Positions 26,234 through 35,142 of a stretch of DNA of 64,000 nt are shown here, one piece after another (position 1 is the stretch's first letter; the number at the start of each line of letters is the position of its first letter). Origin of the DNA: Desertimonas sp963733085 (GTDB lineage Bacteria > Actinomycetota > Acidimicrobiia > Acidimicrobiales > Ilumatobacteraceae); the NCBI GenBank assembly GCA_963733085.1, contig CAVTBY010000005.1:124001-188000 (forward strand). The letters are read 5' to 3'. A program made the translations under genes and the position numbers. The notes below the pieces were generated by a model. It had not been told where the DNA came from. It saw only the letters and a program-made list of their open reading frames with translations, and made no database searches.

Positions 26234-26980
26234 CTACACAGTTGACTGGGCGGCGACGGCGGCGGCCTTGGCGGCGACCTCGTCGGGATCGCCGAGGTAC
26301 TCGGCAGACAGGACTTCGAGGCGGTCGTCGAACTCGTAGCGGCGGGGGACGCCCGTCGGGATGTTGACCTCGGGGATCTCGTCGCGGGACACACCCTCGA
26401 GGTGCATCAGCAACGCCCGCAATGAATTGCCGTGGGCGGTGACGAGGACGTCGAGACCAGCGAGCAATTGCGGGGCGATGGCGTCCTGCCAGTAAGGGAG
26501 GACCCTGGCGACGACGTCGGCGAGGCACTCGCTGGCCGGCAGCACCTCAGGGGTGAGCCAGCGATAGCGCCAGTCGTTGGCAGGATGTTCTGGGCTGCTC
26601 GGGTCGACGGGCGGAGGCGGAACGTCGAAGCTGCGCCGCCACAGGTGGGTTTGCTCGGCGCCATGGCGCTCGGCGGTCTGCTTCTTGTCGAGTCCCTGCA
26701 GGGCGCCATAGTGGCGCTCGTTGAGGCGCCAGTGGCGTTGTACCGGCAGCCACTCGAGGCCCATCTCGCGCAGGGCGATGTTGTGGGTGGCGACGGCGCG
26801 CACGAGCACCGAGGTATGCGACGTGTCGAAGCGCAGCCCGGCGCCCGCCATCGCCCGACCGGCGGCGGCCGCTTCGGCCTCACCGAGGTCGGTCAACGGC
26901 ACGTCGTGCCAGCCCGTGAACAGGTTCTCCAGGTTCCACGTGCTCTGGCCGTGGCGCAGTGTGACCAGCGTTCCGGGCAT
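26234..26980 (-). CDS. gpmA: 2,3-bisphosphoglycerate-dependent phosphoglycerate mutase
   Basis: A 248-residue histidine phosphatase-fold mutase interconverting 3- and 2-phosphoglycerate. LVTLRHGQSTWNLENLFTGW carries the phosphorylated His in RHGQS; RHWRLNERHYGALQGLDKKQ and VTAHGNSLRALLMHLEGVS (second catalytic His) match GpmA closely. The gene is single and convergent with paaE. A minus-strand -10 TACGAT ends six bases before the ATG. Confidence 0.95.
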   Translation of the reverse strand: MPGTLVTLRHGQSTWNLENLFTGWHDVPLTDLGEAEAAAAGRAMAGAGLRFDTSHTSVLVRAVATHNIALREMGLEWLPVQRHWRLNERHYGALQGLDKKQTAERHGAEQTHLWRRSFDVPPPPVDPSSPEHPANDWRYRWLTPEVLPASECLADVVARVLPYWQDAIAPQLLAGLDVLVTAHGNSLRALLMHLEGVSRDEIPEVNIPTGVPRRYEFDDRLEVLSAEYLGDPDEVAAKAAAVAAQSTV

Positions 26981-26986
26981 GGGCCG

Positions 26987-26992
26987 ATCGTA
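26987..26992 (-). promoter_or_regulatory. -10 hexamer TACGAT, leaderless gpmA promoter
   Basis: Minus-strand TACGAT ends six bases before the gpmA ATG (26980); no room for a Shine-Dalgarno site. Confidence 0.5.
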
Positions 26993-27052
26993 CGGCGGGA
27001 GCGCCCGAACGTGAAATACGACTAGTCCGATCAGATTTGTTGAGATTTGCGC

Positions 27053-27058
27053 TAAGGT
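27053..27058 (+). promoter_or_regulatory. -10 hexamer TAAGGT of the cysDNC operon
   Basis: TAAGGT ends seven bases before the cysD ATG. The AT-richer 27010-27050 segment upstream (GATCAGATTTGTTGAGATTT) is unusual for this genome and is a candidate regulator site. Confidence 0.5.
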
Positions 27059-27065
27059 CTCGGCG

Positions 27066-27971
27066 ATGGGAGCGACGGCAGTCCCCACGACTCGGCTCGA
27101 GGACGAGGCGATCACGATCATCCGCGAGATCGCCGCCGAGTGCGAGCGGCCCGTGCTGCTGTTCTCCGGGGGCAAGGACTCGGTCGTGATGCTCCACCTG
27201 GCCCAGCGGGCGTTCTTCCCAGCACGCATCCCGTTCCCGGTGATGCACGTCGATACCGGGCACAACTTCGAAGAGGTCATCGAGTTCCGCGACCGCACGG
27301 TCAAGCAATTCGAGGTCGACCTGCTCATCGCCTCGGTCGAAGAGGCGATTGCTCGCGGCCGCGTCCGCGACGTCAGCGGGTTCGGCGCATCGCGCAACAC
27401 GCTGCAGACCGTCGCCCTCCTCGATGCCATCGCCGAGCAGCGCTTCGACGCCGTGTTCGGCGGCGCCCGTCGTGACGAGGAGCGTGCCCGGGCGAAGGAG
27501 CGCGTCGTATCGCACCGCGACGAGTTCGGGCAGTGGGATCCGAAGAATCAGCGGCCCGAGTTGTGGGGTCTGTACAACACCCGCCACCACCGTGGCGAGC
27601 ACGTCCGCGTGTTCCCGTTGTCGAACTGGACCGAGCTCGACGTATGGCGGTTCATTTCCGAACGAGATGTCGAGTTGCCCTCGCTGTACTACGCCCACGA
27701 GCGCGAGGTGTTCCGTCGCGACGGGATGCTGATGGCCGTCAATCCGCACGTCCTCCGCCGGCCCACCGAGGATCCGTTCACGGCGACGGTGCGCTTCCGC
27801 ACGATTGGCGACGCCACGTGCACGGCTGCCGTCGAATCGACGGCGGCGACGGTCGCCGACATTCTCGCCGAGACGGCGGTCGCCCGCCTCACCGAGCGAG
27901 GGGCGACACGTGCCGACGACCGCATCTCCGAGGCCGGCATGGAGGATCGCAAGCGTCTCGGGTATTTCTGA
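27066..27971 (+). CDS. cysD: Sulfate adenylyltransferase subunit 2
   Basis: A 301-residue ATP sulfurylase catalytic subunit of the PAPS reductase/PP-loop family. The PP-loop is LLFSGGKDSVVMLHLAQRAF (about 31-50); FPVMHVDTGHNFEEVIEFRD, VFGGARRDEERARAKERVVS and FPLSNWTELDVWRFISERDV are typical. It forms APS from sulfate and ATP together with CysN. The gene is first in the cysDNC operon and ends two bases before the cysN GTG. Confidence 0.96.
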   Translation: MGATAVPTTRLEDEAITIIREIAAECERPVLLFSGGKDSVVMLHLAQRAFFPARIPFPVMHVDTGHNFEEVIEFRDRTVKQFEVDLLIASVEEAIARGRVRDVSGFGASRNTLQTVALLDAIAEQRFDAVFGGARRDEERARAKERVVSHRDEFGQWDPKNQRPELWGLYNTRHHRGEHVRVFPLSNWTELDVWRFISERDVELPSLYYAHEREVFRRDGMLMAVNPHVLRRPTEDPFTATVRFRTIGDATCTAAVESTAATVADILAETAVARLTERGATRADDRISEAGMEDRKRLGYF

Positions 27972-27973
27972 AC

Positions 27974-29239
27974 GTGTCACGACCGCCGCTTCACTTCGCC
28001 ACGATCGGCAGCGTCGACGACGGCAAGTCGACCCTCATCGGGCGGTTGCTGCACGACTCGAAGTCGATCTTCGAGGACCAACTCGAGCACATCGAGGCGG
28101 TCAGCAAGCGTCGCGGCAACGACTACGTCGACCTCGCTCTGCTCACCGACGGTCTTCGCGCCGAACGCGAGCAGGGCATCACGATCGACGTCGCCTACCG
28201 CTACTTCTCGACCCCGCAACGCGACTTCGTCATCGCCGACTGCCCGGGACACGTCCAGTACACCCGCAACATGATCACTGGGGTGTCTCGTGCCGACCTG
28301 GCGATCGTCCTCGTCGATGGCCGCCACGGCATCGTCGAGCAGACCCGCCGGCACACGCTGATCGCCGCCCTGTTGCGCATCCCGCGACTCCTCGTCGCCG
28401 TCAACAAGATGGACCTTGTCGACTACGACGCGCAACGGTTCGCCGAGATCCGTGACGGTTTCCTCGACCACGCCGAGGCTCTCGGCATCGACCGCGACCA
28501 CGTGACCGTCATCCCGATCTCGGCGCTGGCCGGCGAGAACGTCGTCGAACCGTCCCGGCTGATGCCGTGGTACTCCGGCCCGACGCTGCTGGCCCACCTC
28601 GAGACCGTCGAGGTCGCCGATGCCTGGAAGGTGCCGGCGCGGTTCCCGGTGCAGTACGTGATCCGCCCGCAGCGCGCCGAGCACCGCGACTATCGCGGCT
28701 ACGCCGGTGCCGTCGCCGCCGGGGTGTTGCGGACGGGGGATCCGGTCGTCGTGCTTCCCTCCGGCGTCACCACGACGGTTGCCTCGATCGACACGGCCGA
28801 CGGTCCGATCGACGAGGCGGCTCAGGGCCGTGCCGTCACAGTGGTCCTGACCGACGATGTCGACGTGTCACGCGGCGACGTGATCACGGCCAGTTCGGCG
28901 ATGCCGCTCGCCACGAACGAGTTGACGGCGGCGTTGGCGTGGCTCGACGCAACAGCACCGTTGTCGCCGCGGAACACCTACCGGCTCAAGCACACGACGA
29001 GGTCGGTGCGAGCGATCGTCACCGATGTGCGTCATCGCATCGACATCGAGGATCTCGGTGCCGAATGCCCAGCCGACTCGCTGGCGCTCAACGAGGTCGG
29101 CGTCGTCACGCTGCGGACGACCGAGCCCATCTTCGTCGACGACTACCGGAACAGCCGAGCGACGGGCAGCTTCGTCCTCATCGACGAGATGACGAACCAG
29201 ACGGTCGCCGCTGGCATGGTCCAACTCGAGACGGCGTGA
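27974..29239 (+). CDS. cysN: Sulfate adenylyltransferase subunit 1 (GTPase)
   Basis: A 421-residue EF-Tu-like GTPase that drives APS synthesis. G1 is GSVDDGKST (about 12-20), the switch I threonine is in EREQGITIDVAYRYFST, G3 is DCPGHVQYTRNM, and G4 is NKMDLVDYD; beta-barrel domains follow. The open frame reaches further upstream, but that part is antisense/out-of-frame to cysD, and GTG 27974 is the natural start. This CysN has no fused APS kinase; cysC is a separate gene overlapping the stop (GTGA at 29236). Confidence 0.96.
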   Translation: MSRPPLHFATIGSVDDGKSTLIGRLLHDSKSIFEDQLEHIEAVSKRRGNDYVDLALLTDGLRAEREQGITIDVAYRYFSTPQRDFVIADCPGHVQYTRNMITGVSRADLAIVLVDGRHGIVEQTRRHTLIAALLRIPRLLVAVNKMDLVDYDAQRFAEIRDGFLDHAEALGIDRDHVTVIPISALAGENVVEPSRLMPWYSGPTLLAHLETVEVADAWKVPARFPVQYVIRPQRAEHRDYRGYAGAVAAGVLRTGDPVVVLPSGVTTTVASIDTADGPIDEAAQGRAVTVVLTDDVDVSRGDVITASSAMPLATNELTAALAWLDATAPLSPRNTYRLKHTTRSVRAIVTDVRHRIDIEDLGAECPADSLALNEVGVVTLRTTEPIFVDDYRNSRATGSFVLIDEMTNQTVAAGMVQLETA

Positions 29240-29824
29240 GCTCCGCCAATGTCACCTGGCGGCCGGCGACCGTCGACCGTGCGGCGCGCTGGGAGCGCTT
29301 CGGCTTCACGGGTGCGACCGTGTGGCTGACCGGTCTGTCCGGGTCGGGAAAGTCGACGATCGCCGACGCCGTCGCGACCCACCTGTTCGAGCTCGGCCGG
29401 CCGGCGTACGTACTGGACGGTGACAACGTTCGCCACGGGCTCAACGCCGACCTCGGCTTCTCGGCCGCCGACCGCAGCGAGAACGTGCGGCGCATCGGCG
29501 AGGTCGCCGCCTTGCTGGCGGACGCCGGGTTGACGGCCCTCGTGCCGGTGATCAGCCCGTACCGCGCCGACCGCGATCGGGCGCGGGCAGCGCATGCGGC
29601 TGCCCGCCTGCGTTTCGTCGAGGTCTTCGTCGACACCCCGCTGGCGCTGTGTGAGCAGCGTGACCCGAAAGGCCTCTACGCCAGGGCACGTGCGGGAGAG
29701 CTGCGGGGGATGACCGGCATCGACGACCCGTACGAGGCGCCATTGGCTCCGGACGTGGTCCTGCGACCAGGGCGACGCCGATCCGGTTGCAGCCGTGCTG
29801 ACGGCGATCGGAGTCGAACCCTAG
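29236..29824 (+). CDS. cysC: Adenylylsulfate (APS) kinase, frameshift near the 3' end
   Basis: APS kinase makes PAPS. P-loop WLTGLSGSGKSTIADAVATH, DGDNVRHGLNADLGFSAADR, ENVRRIGEVAALLADAGLTA and DPKGLYARARAGELRGMTGI are all intact. The frame as written runs on past the natural end (VVLRPGRRRSG). Removing one base near 29762 restores DQGDADPVAAVLTAIGVEP and a TAG at 29822, the expected CysC ending, so a one-base insertion is probable. The final stop also forms part of the cdd -10 element. Confidence 0.85.
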
Positions 29825-29827
29825 GCT
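29822..29827 (+). promoter_or_regulatory. -10 hexamer TAGGCT, leaderless cdd promoter
   Basis: TAGGCT ends six bases before GTG 29834 and includes the inferred cysC stop codon. Confidence 0.45.
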
Positions 29828-29833
29828 GCGCCG

Positions 29834-30244
29834 GTGATCGGTGAGGCCAACCAGGACTTGTTCAATGCGGCGCGGGCTGCCCAGGCGAACTCCCACGCGC
29901 CGTACTCGCACTTTCCGGTCGGGGCGGCGGTCCGCACGGCATCGGGTCGCATCTTCGCTGGCGCCAACGTCGAGAACGTGTCGTATCCGGAGGGGATCTG
30001 TGCCGAGGCTGCGGCGATCGGGGCGATGGTCACGGCCGGCGAGCGCGTCATCGTCGAGGTGCTGACGATCGCCGACGGTGAGTTGGTGACGACATGCTGC
30101 GGCGGCTGCCGCCAGCGCCTCGCTGAGTTCGCCGGCCCGGACACTCCGGTCCACGCCGCCGGGCCTGAGGGCGTCCGCCGCACGTTCACCCTCGGAGAGT
30201 TGCTCCCCGCCGCCTTCGGCCCCCAGCACCTCCCGCCTGATTAA
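29834..30244 (+). CDS. cdd: Cytidine deaminase
   Basis: A 136-residue homotetrameric zinc cytidine deaminase of pyrimidine salvage. NSHAPYSHFPVGAAV binds nucleoside; GANVENVSYPEGICAEAAAI contains the zinc ligand Cys56 and catalytic Glu58; TCCGGCRQRLAEF provides Cys89 and Cys92. The usual PCG-x-CRQ motif reads CCGGCRQ here, a Pro-to-Cys change next to the zinc ligand. Element B3 starts at its stop codon. Confidence 0.95.
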   Translation: MIGEANQDLFNAARAAQANSHAPYSHFPVGAAVRTASGRIFAGANVENVSYPEGICAEAAAIGAMVTAGERVIVEVLTIADGELVTTCCGGCRQRLAEFAGPDTPVHAAGPEGVRRTFTLGELLPAAFGPQHLPPD

Positions 30245-30325
30245 TCCGAGTGATTCGGGTCATCCGAGTGTTTCGTGCCGGACAGGTATCCACGAAACAC
30301 TCGGATGACGTCAAACACTCGGATG
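30244..30325. repeat. Palindromic element family B, copy 3 (best preserved)
   Basis: A 17-bp perfect stem CATCCGAGTGTTTCGTG (30261-30277) / CACGAAACACTCGGATG (30291-30307) with a 13-nt loop containing GGACAGGT. It is flanked by an outer pair of half-arms ATCCGAGTGATTCGGGT and CAAACACTCGGATG, so it has the same double-arm layout as copy 1. The left outer arm overlaps the cdd stop. Confidence 0.92.
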
Positions 30326-30367
30326 AGAGAAATGGAACCGCGGCGGGGCGGGCGGTGTAGGACGGGT

Positions 30368-30868
30368 ATGAGGAAACTGCTTGCACTGCTGGCTGTCGCC
30401 GCCGGGTTCGCTGTCGGCGTGCCGACGACGTCATCGGCCGGTGGTTGGGTGGTCGTCTCGCTCGACGAGATGCCCGCCGTCCACGCCGGGGAGGACACCG
30501 CGGTCGGCTTCACCGTGCTCCGTCACGGCGTCACGCCCGAGCGCGCTGACGACCTTGCGGTCGTCGTGACCGGCCCTTCCGGTTCGAATCACCGCTTCGA
30601 GGCCGCTCAGCAGGGTGCCGCCGGGCACTACGTCGCCACCGTCACGCTGCCCGACGAGGGCGAGCACACCTGGAAGGTCACCGGCCAGTTCGTCGACGCC
30701 GACCTCGGCACGTTGGACGTGACGTCGCCGTCCGATGGCGGGCCGAGCTGGGCGTGGAACGCCGCCCAGTGGGGGAGCGCGTCGCTGGCCGTCGGGCTGG
30801 CCGGGCTCGCCGCATTCGACGTTCTCCGCACCCGCCGCCAACGCCGCAGCGCCGCCGCGCCAGCGTGA
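30368..30868 (+). CDS. Secreted/membrane protein, FixH/YtkA-like beta-sandwich
   Basis: A 166-residue protein: signal peptide (MRKLLALLAVAAGFAVGVPT), an Ig-like domain with VVVSLDEMPAVHAGEDTAVG, FTVLRHGVTPE and YVATVTLPDEGEHTWKVTG, and one C-terminal membrane helix (ASLAVGLAGLAAFDVL) with an Arg-rich cytoplasmic tail. It resembles YtkA/FixH or copper-resistance CopC-like domains, but no clear metal ligands are seen. It is the first gene of a four-gene set with a cytochrome c and a sigma pair; the stop overlaps the cytochrome start (GTGA). Confidence 0.65.
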   Translation: MRKLLALLAVAAGFAVGVPTTSSAGGWVVVSLDEMPAVHAGEDTAVGFTVLRHGVTPERADDLAVVVTGPSGSNHRFEAAQQGAAGHYVATVTLPDEGEHTWKVTGQFVDADLGTLDVTSPSDGGPSWAWNAAQWGSASLAVGLAGLAAFDVLRTRRQRRSAAAPA

Positions 30869-31260
30869 CATCGCGCGTCGCGGTGTACACCGCTGCCGCC
30901 GTGGCCGCCGCCGGCCTGTCCCTTGTCGCGGCCGCGGCGCGTCCGGAAACCGGCGACGAGGTCGTGGCGCTCGACGGCGCCGCGCTGTTCAGGGCCAAGG
31001 GTTGCGCGAGCTGCCATGACGGTCCGGACCGCACCTCGATGATCGGCGCCGGACCGTCGCTCGCCGACGCGCCGTCGTGGGCCGGCCAACGTATTGACGG
31101 AGTCAGCGCCGAGGACTACCTGGAGCAGTCGATGCGCAGCCCGTCGGCGTTCATCTCGCCGGAGTACCGCCCGATCGGCGGACCCAACGACGGGATGCCG
31201 CTGCTGCAGCTGTCCGACGGGGAGATCGCCGCGCTCGTCGACTACCTGCTGGCGCGATGA
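30865..31260 (+). CDS. Membrane-anchored class I cytochrome c
   Basis: A 131-residue c-type cytochrome with an N-terminal hydrophobic signal/anchor (VAVYTAAAVAAAGLSLVAAA), haem attachment CASCHDG in ALFRAKGCASCHDGPD, and a probable Met ligand in GGPNDGMPLLQLSDGEIAAL; the closing LVDYLLAR helix is typical. It works outside the membrane in electron transfer. GTG start overlaps the preceding stop, and its stop overlaps the ATG of the next gene. Confidence 0.88.
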   Translation: MTSRVAVYTAAAVAAAGLSLVAAAARPETGDEVVALDGAALFRAKGCASCHDGPDRTSMIGAGPSLADAPSWAGQRIDGVSAEDYLEQSMRSPSAFISPEYRPIGGPNDGMPLLQLSDGEIAALVDYLLAR

Positions 31261-31844
31261 CCGCCTCGGCGATCGACTAGGACGGGCGCATCGAGGACGA
31301 TGAAGCGCGACTACTGCGGCGGGCCCAGGAAGGCGATGCCGAGGCGTTCGGCGGGCTCCTCGCCCGTCATCGGCACAGCGCGCTCCGGGTCGCGACGGTG
31401 GTCCTCGGCGACGGATCGGACGCCGATGACGTCGTGCAGGTGGCCAGTGAGCGTGCTTGGCGCGCCGTCGCGTCGGTCGACCCGCATCGTGGCTTTCGCG
31501 CGTGGTTCCTGCGCATCGTCGCCAACACGGCGCGCAACCATCGCCGAGCGTGGTGGCGCCGCCGCCGCGCCGAGCTGCGCGTCGCGGCCCGCCCAACCGC
31601 GGATCCCGCCGACCTCGTGGACGATGCCGTCTCGGCCGGTGAGCGCGAGGTCGTCGTCGCCGCTCTCAACCGCCTCGACTCCGTGGACCGACTGGTGATT
31701 GCCTTGCGCCACTTCGAGCAGCTCGGCGAGCAGGAGATGGCCGACGTCCTCGACATGCCGCCCGGCACGGTGAAGTCGCGGCTGTCGCGGGCGATGGCGA
31801 GGCTGCGTAGCGAGCTCGCCGTGGAGGCGTTTGGCAATGGCTGA
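31257..31844 (+). CDS. ECF sigma factor with an in-frame TAG at codon 8
   Basis: ATG 31257 overlaps the cytochrome stop and reads MTASAID, then TAG (31278-31280). The same frame continues without interruption as DGRIEDDEARLLRRAQEGDA, EAFGGLLARHRHSALRVATV, DDVVQVASERAWRAVASVD, RAWFLRIVANTARNHRRAWW and RLVIALRHFEQLGEQEMADV with PGTVKSRLSRAMARLR. Regions 2 and 4 are therefore complete. The nearest usable start after the stop, GTG 31398, would delete part of region 2. Either the TAG is a base error (CAG would read Gln), or a non-canonical start is used, or the gene is inactive. Confidence 0.72.
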
Positions 31845-32523
31845 CGTGCGCCTCGACGACGATCGCCTGGCGATGGTGTTGGCCAGCATCGGCGAGCACC
31901 TCGTCGTCGACGGCCTCGCTGCGGCGCCGGCACCGCGAGCGACCCGCCCGCTGTGGCGCCCGCTGCTCGTCGCCGCCGTGACACTCGCTGTCATCGCCGG
32001 CGCCGTCGTCGCCATCGCTCCGGCCCGACGCGCCGTGAGCGGATGGCTCCGCATCGGGCGAATCGAACTCGACGTCGATCGGCGAACCGACTCGACCAGC
32101 TTGCCGTCGCTCACCGACGCGGCCCGACCGATCGAGCCGTCGGCGGCCGACGGCCTCGTCGGCGAGCGAATGCCAGCCGTCGACACGAGCTCGCTCGGCG
32201 CCCCGACGAACTGGTGGACGATCCCCGAGGGCGGCGTCGTGGTCGGCTGGCCCGACGGCGAGACCTCGCTCTGGGTGACCTCGGCGGCGGGCGGTGAGGA
32301 GCTCGTCGACAAGATCGTCGTCGCCGAGTCCGACGTTACGGAGCTCCCCGACCTCGGCGACGGTGGCGCCGCGGTACGCGGTAGCCACGTGCTGCGAACC
32401 CCGCACCGGCGTGTCGCCGCCGACAGCGTCGTGATCTGGGCCGACGGCGACCTGACGTGGCGCCTCGAGGGCACGGCCGAGCTCGACGACCTCATCGCCG
32501 TCGCCAACCAGCTCGCTGGTTGA
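31837..32523 (+). CDS. Membrane protein, probable partner of the ECF sigma factor
   Basis: A 228-residue protein from ATG 31837, overlapping the sigma gene by eight bases. The N-terminal cytoplasmic helical part (DRLAMVLASIGEHLVVDGLA) is followed by one membrane helix (LLVAAVTLAVIAGAVVAIAP, about 45-65), then an extracytoplasmic domain with PTNWWTIPEGGVVVGWPDGE and DSVVIWADGDLTWRLEGTA. It resembles actinobacterial anti-sigma/sensor proteins of unknown ligand rather than the RskA family. Gene order and coupling support an anti-sigma role. Confidence 0.6.
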   Translation: MADVRLDDDRLAMVLASIGEHLVVDGLAAAPAPRATRPLWRPLLVAAVTLAVIAGAVVAIAPARRAVSGWLRIGRIELDVDRRTDSTSLPSLTDAARPIEPSAADGLVGERMPAVDTSSLGAPTNWWTIPEGGVVVGWPDGETSLWVTSAAGGEELVDKIVVAESDVTELPDLGDGGAAVRGSHVLRTPHRRVAADSVVIWADGDLTWRLEGTAELDDLIAVANQLAG

Positions 32524-32537
32524 CAGCACGCTCCAGA

Positions 32538-32558
32538 CTTGAGTCATATCGACTCAAG
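32538..32558 (+). promoter_or_regulatory. HAIR operator (HspR binding site) of the dnaK operon
   Basis: CTTGAGT-CATATCG-ACTCAAG matches the actinobacterial HAIR consensus CTTGAGT-N7-ACTCAAG exactly. It lies 17 bases upstream of the -35 box of dnaK. HspR encoded at the end of the operon would repress through it. Confidence 0.95.
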
Positions 32559-32574
32559 AAGTCTGCTCGCCACG

Positions 32575-32603
32575 TTGATGACCAGGCTTCCGGCACCTAG
32601 GGT
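32575..32603 (+). promoter_or_regulatory. dnaK promoter (-35 TTGATG, -10 TAGGGT)
   Basis: TTGATG at 32575-32580 and TAGGGT at 32598-32603 are separated by exactly 17 bases. A ribosome-binding site CAGGAG lies before the ATG at 32645. Confidence 0.75.
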
Positions 32604-32644
32604 GGACGCATCGAACAGTCCGCAGCAAGCAGGAGATTCTGACC

Positions 32645-34518
<1,874 letters not shown>

Positions 34519-34522
<4 letters not shown>

Positions 34523-35082
34523 GCGAGCAGGGCGACGATCTGCAGCGCCTCGACGGTGTCGAGGGTGAGCTCGATGCCGGTCCGGAGATCGCCGAGGAAG
34601 TCTGGGAAGACGACGACCTCGCCAAGCTCGATGGCGACGACGAACTGCTCGCCGACACGATCGACACCGAGATCCACGAGCTCGCCAGCGAACGCGACCA
34701 GTTCAAGGACATCGCCCAGCGCCTGCAGGCCGACTTCGACAACTATCGCAAGCGCACGGCGACGCATCTCACCGCCGAGATCGATCGGGCCACCGGTCGA
34801 CTTGCCGAGGCGCTGCTTCCGGTGCTCGACGCCGCCGAAGCCGCCTATGTGCAGCACCCCGACGAGGTCGGGCCGCTGTTCAACCTGATGCTCGGCGAGC
34901 TGCGCAAGCAGGGATTGGAACCGATCGATCTGCTCGACAAGCCGTTCGACCCGAAGCTCGCCGATGCCGTCGCTCACGAACCGGGTGATGGTGGCGAACC
35001 GGTCGTCGCCGAGGTGTTGCGTAGCGGCTACCTGTGGAACGGGCGAACGCTGCGTCCGGCGATGGTGCGCACGCGAGACTAA
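34519..35082 (+). CDS. grpE: Nucleotide exchange factor GrpE
   Basis: A 187-residue protein: acidic N-terminus, long coiled coil (ELASERDQFKDIAQRLQADF, DNYRKRTATHLTAEIDRATG) and the C-terminal beta domain, DPKLADAVAHEPGDGGEPVV, then EVLRSGYLWNGRTLRPAMVR. It releases ADP from DnaK. ATGA overlap with dnaK. Confidence 0.96.
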
Positions 35083-35142
35083 GACGTGATGCTGCGTTCC
35101 CCGGCCACGCAGGCCGCACCTGGCATCGGATGAGGTGATTTG

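Noticed and set aside
27533..27973. N-terminal extension of CysN by about 147 codons
   Set aside because: The extension overlaps cysD in another frame and is Arg-rich nonsense. GTG 27974 starts exactly where CysN homology begins.
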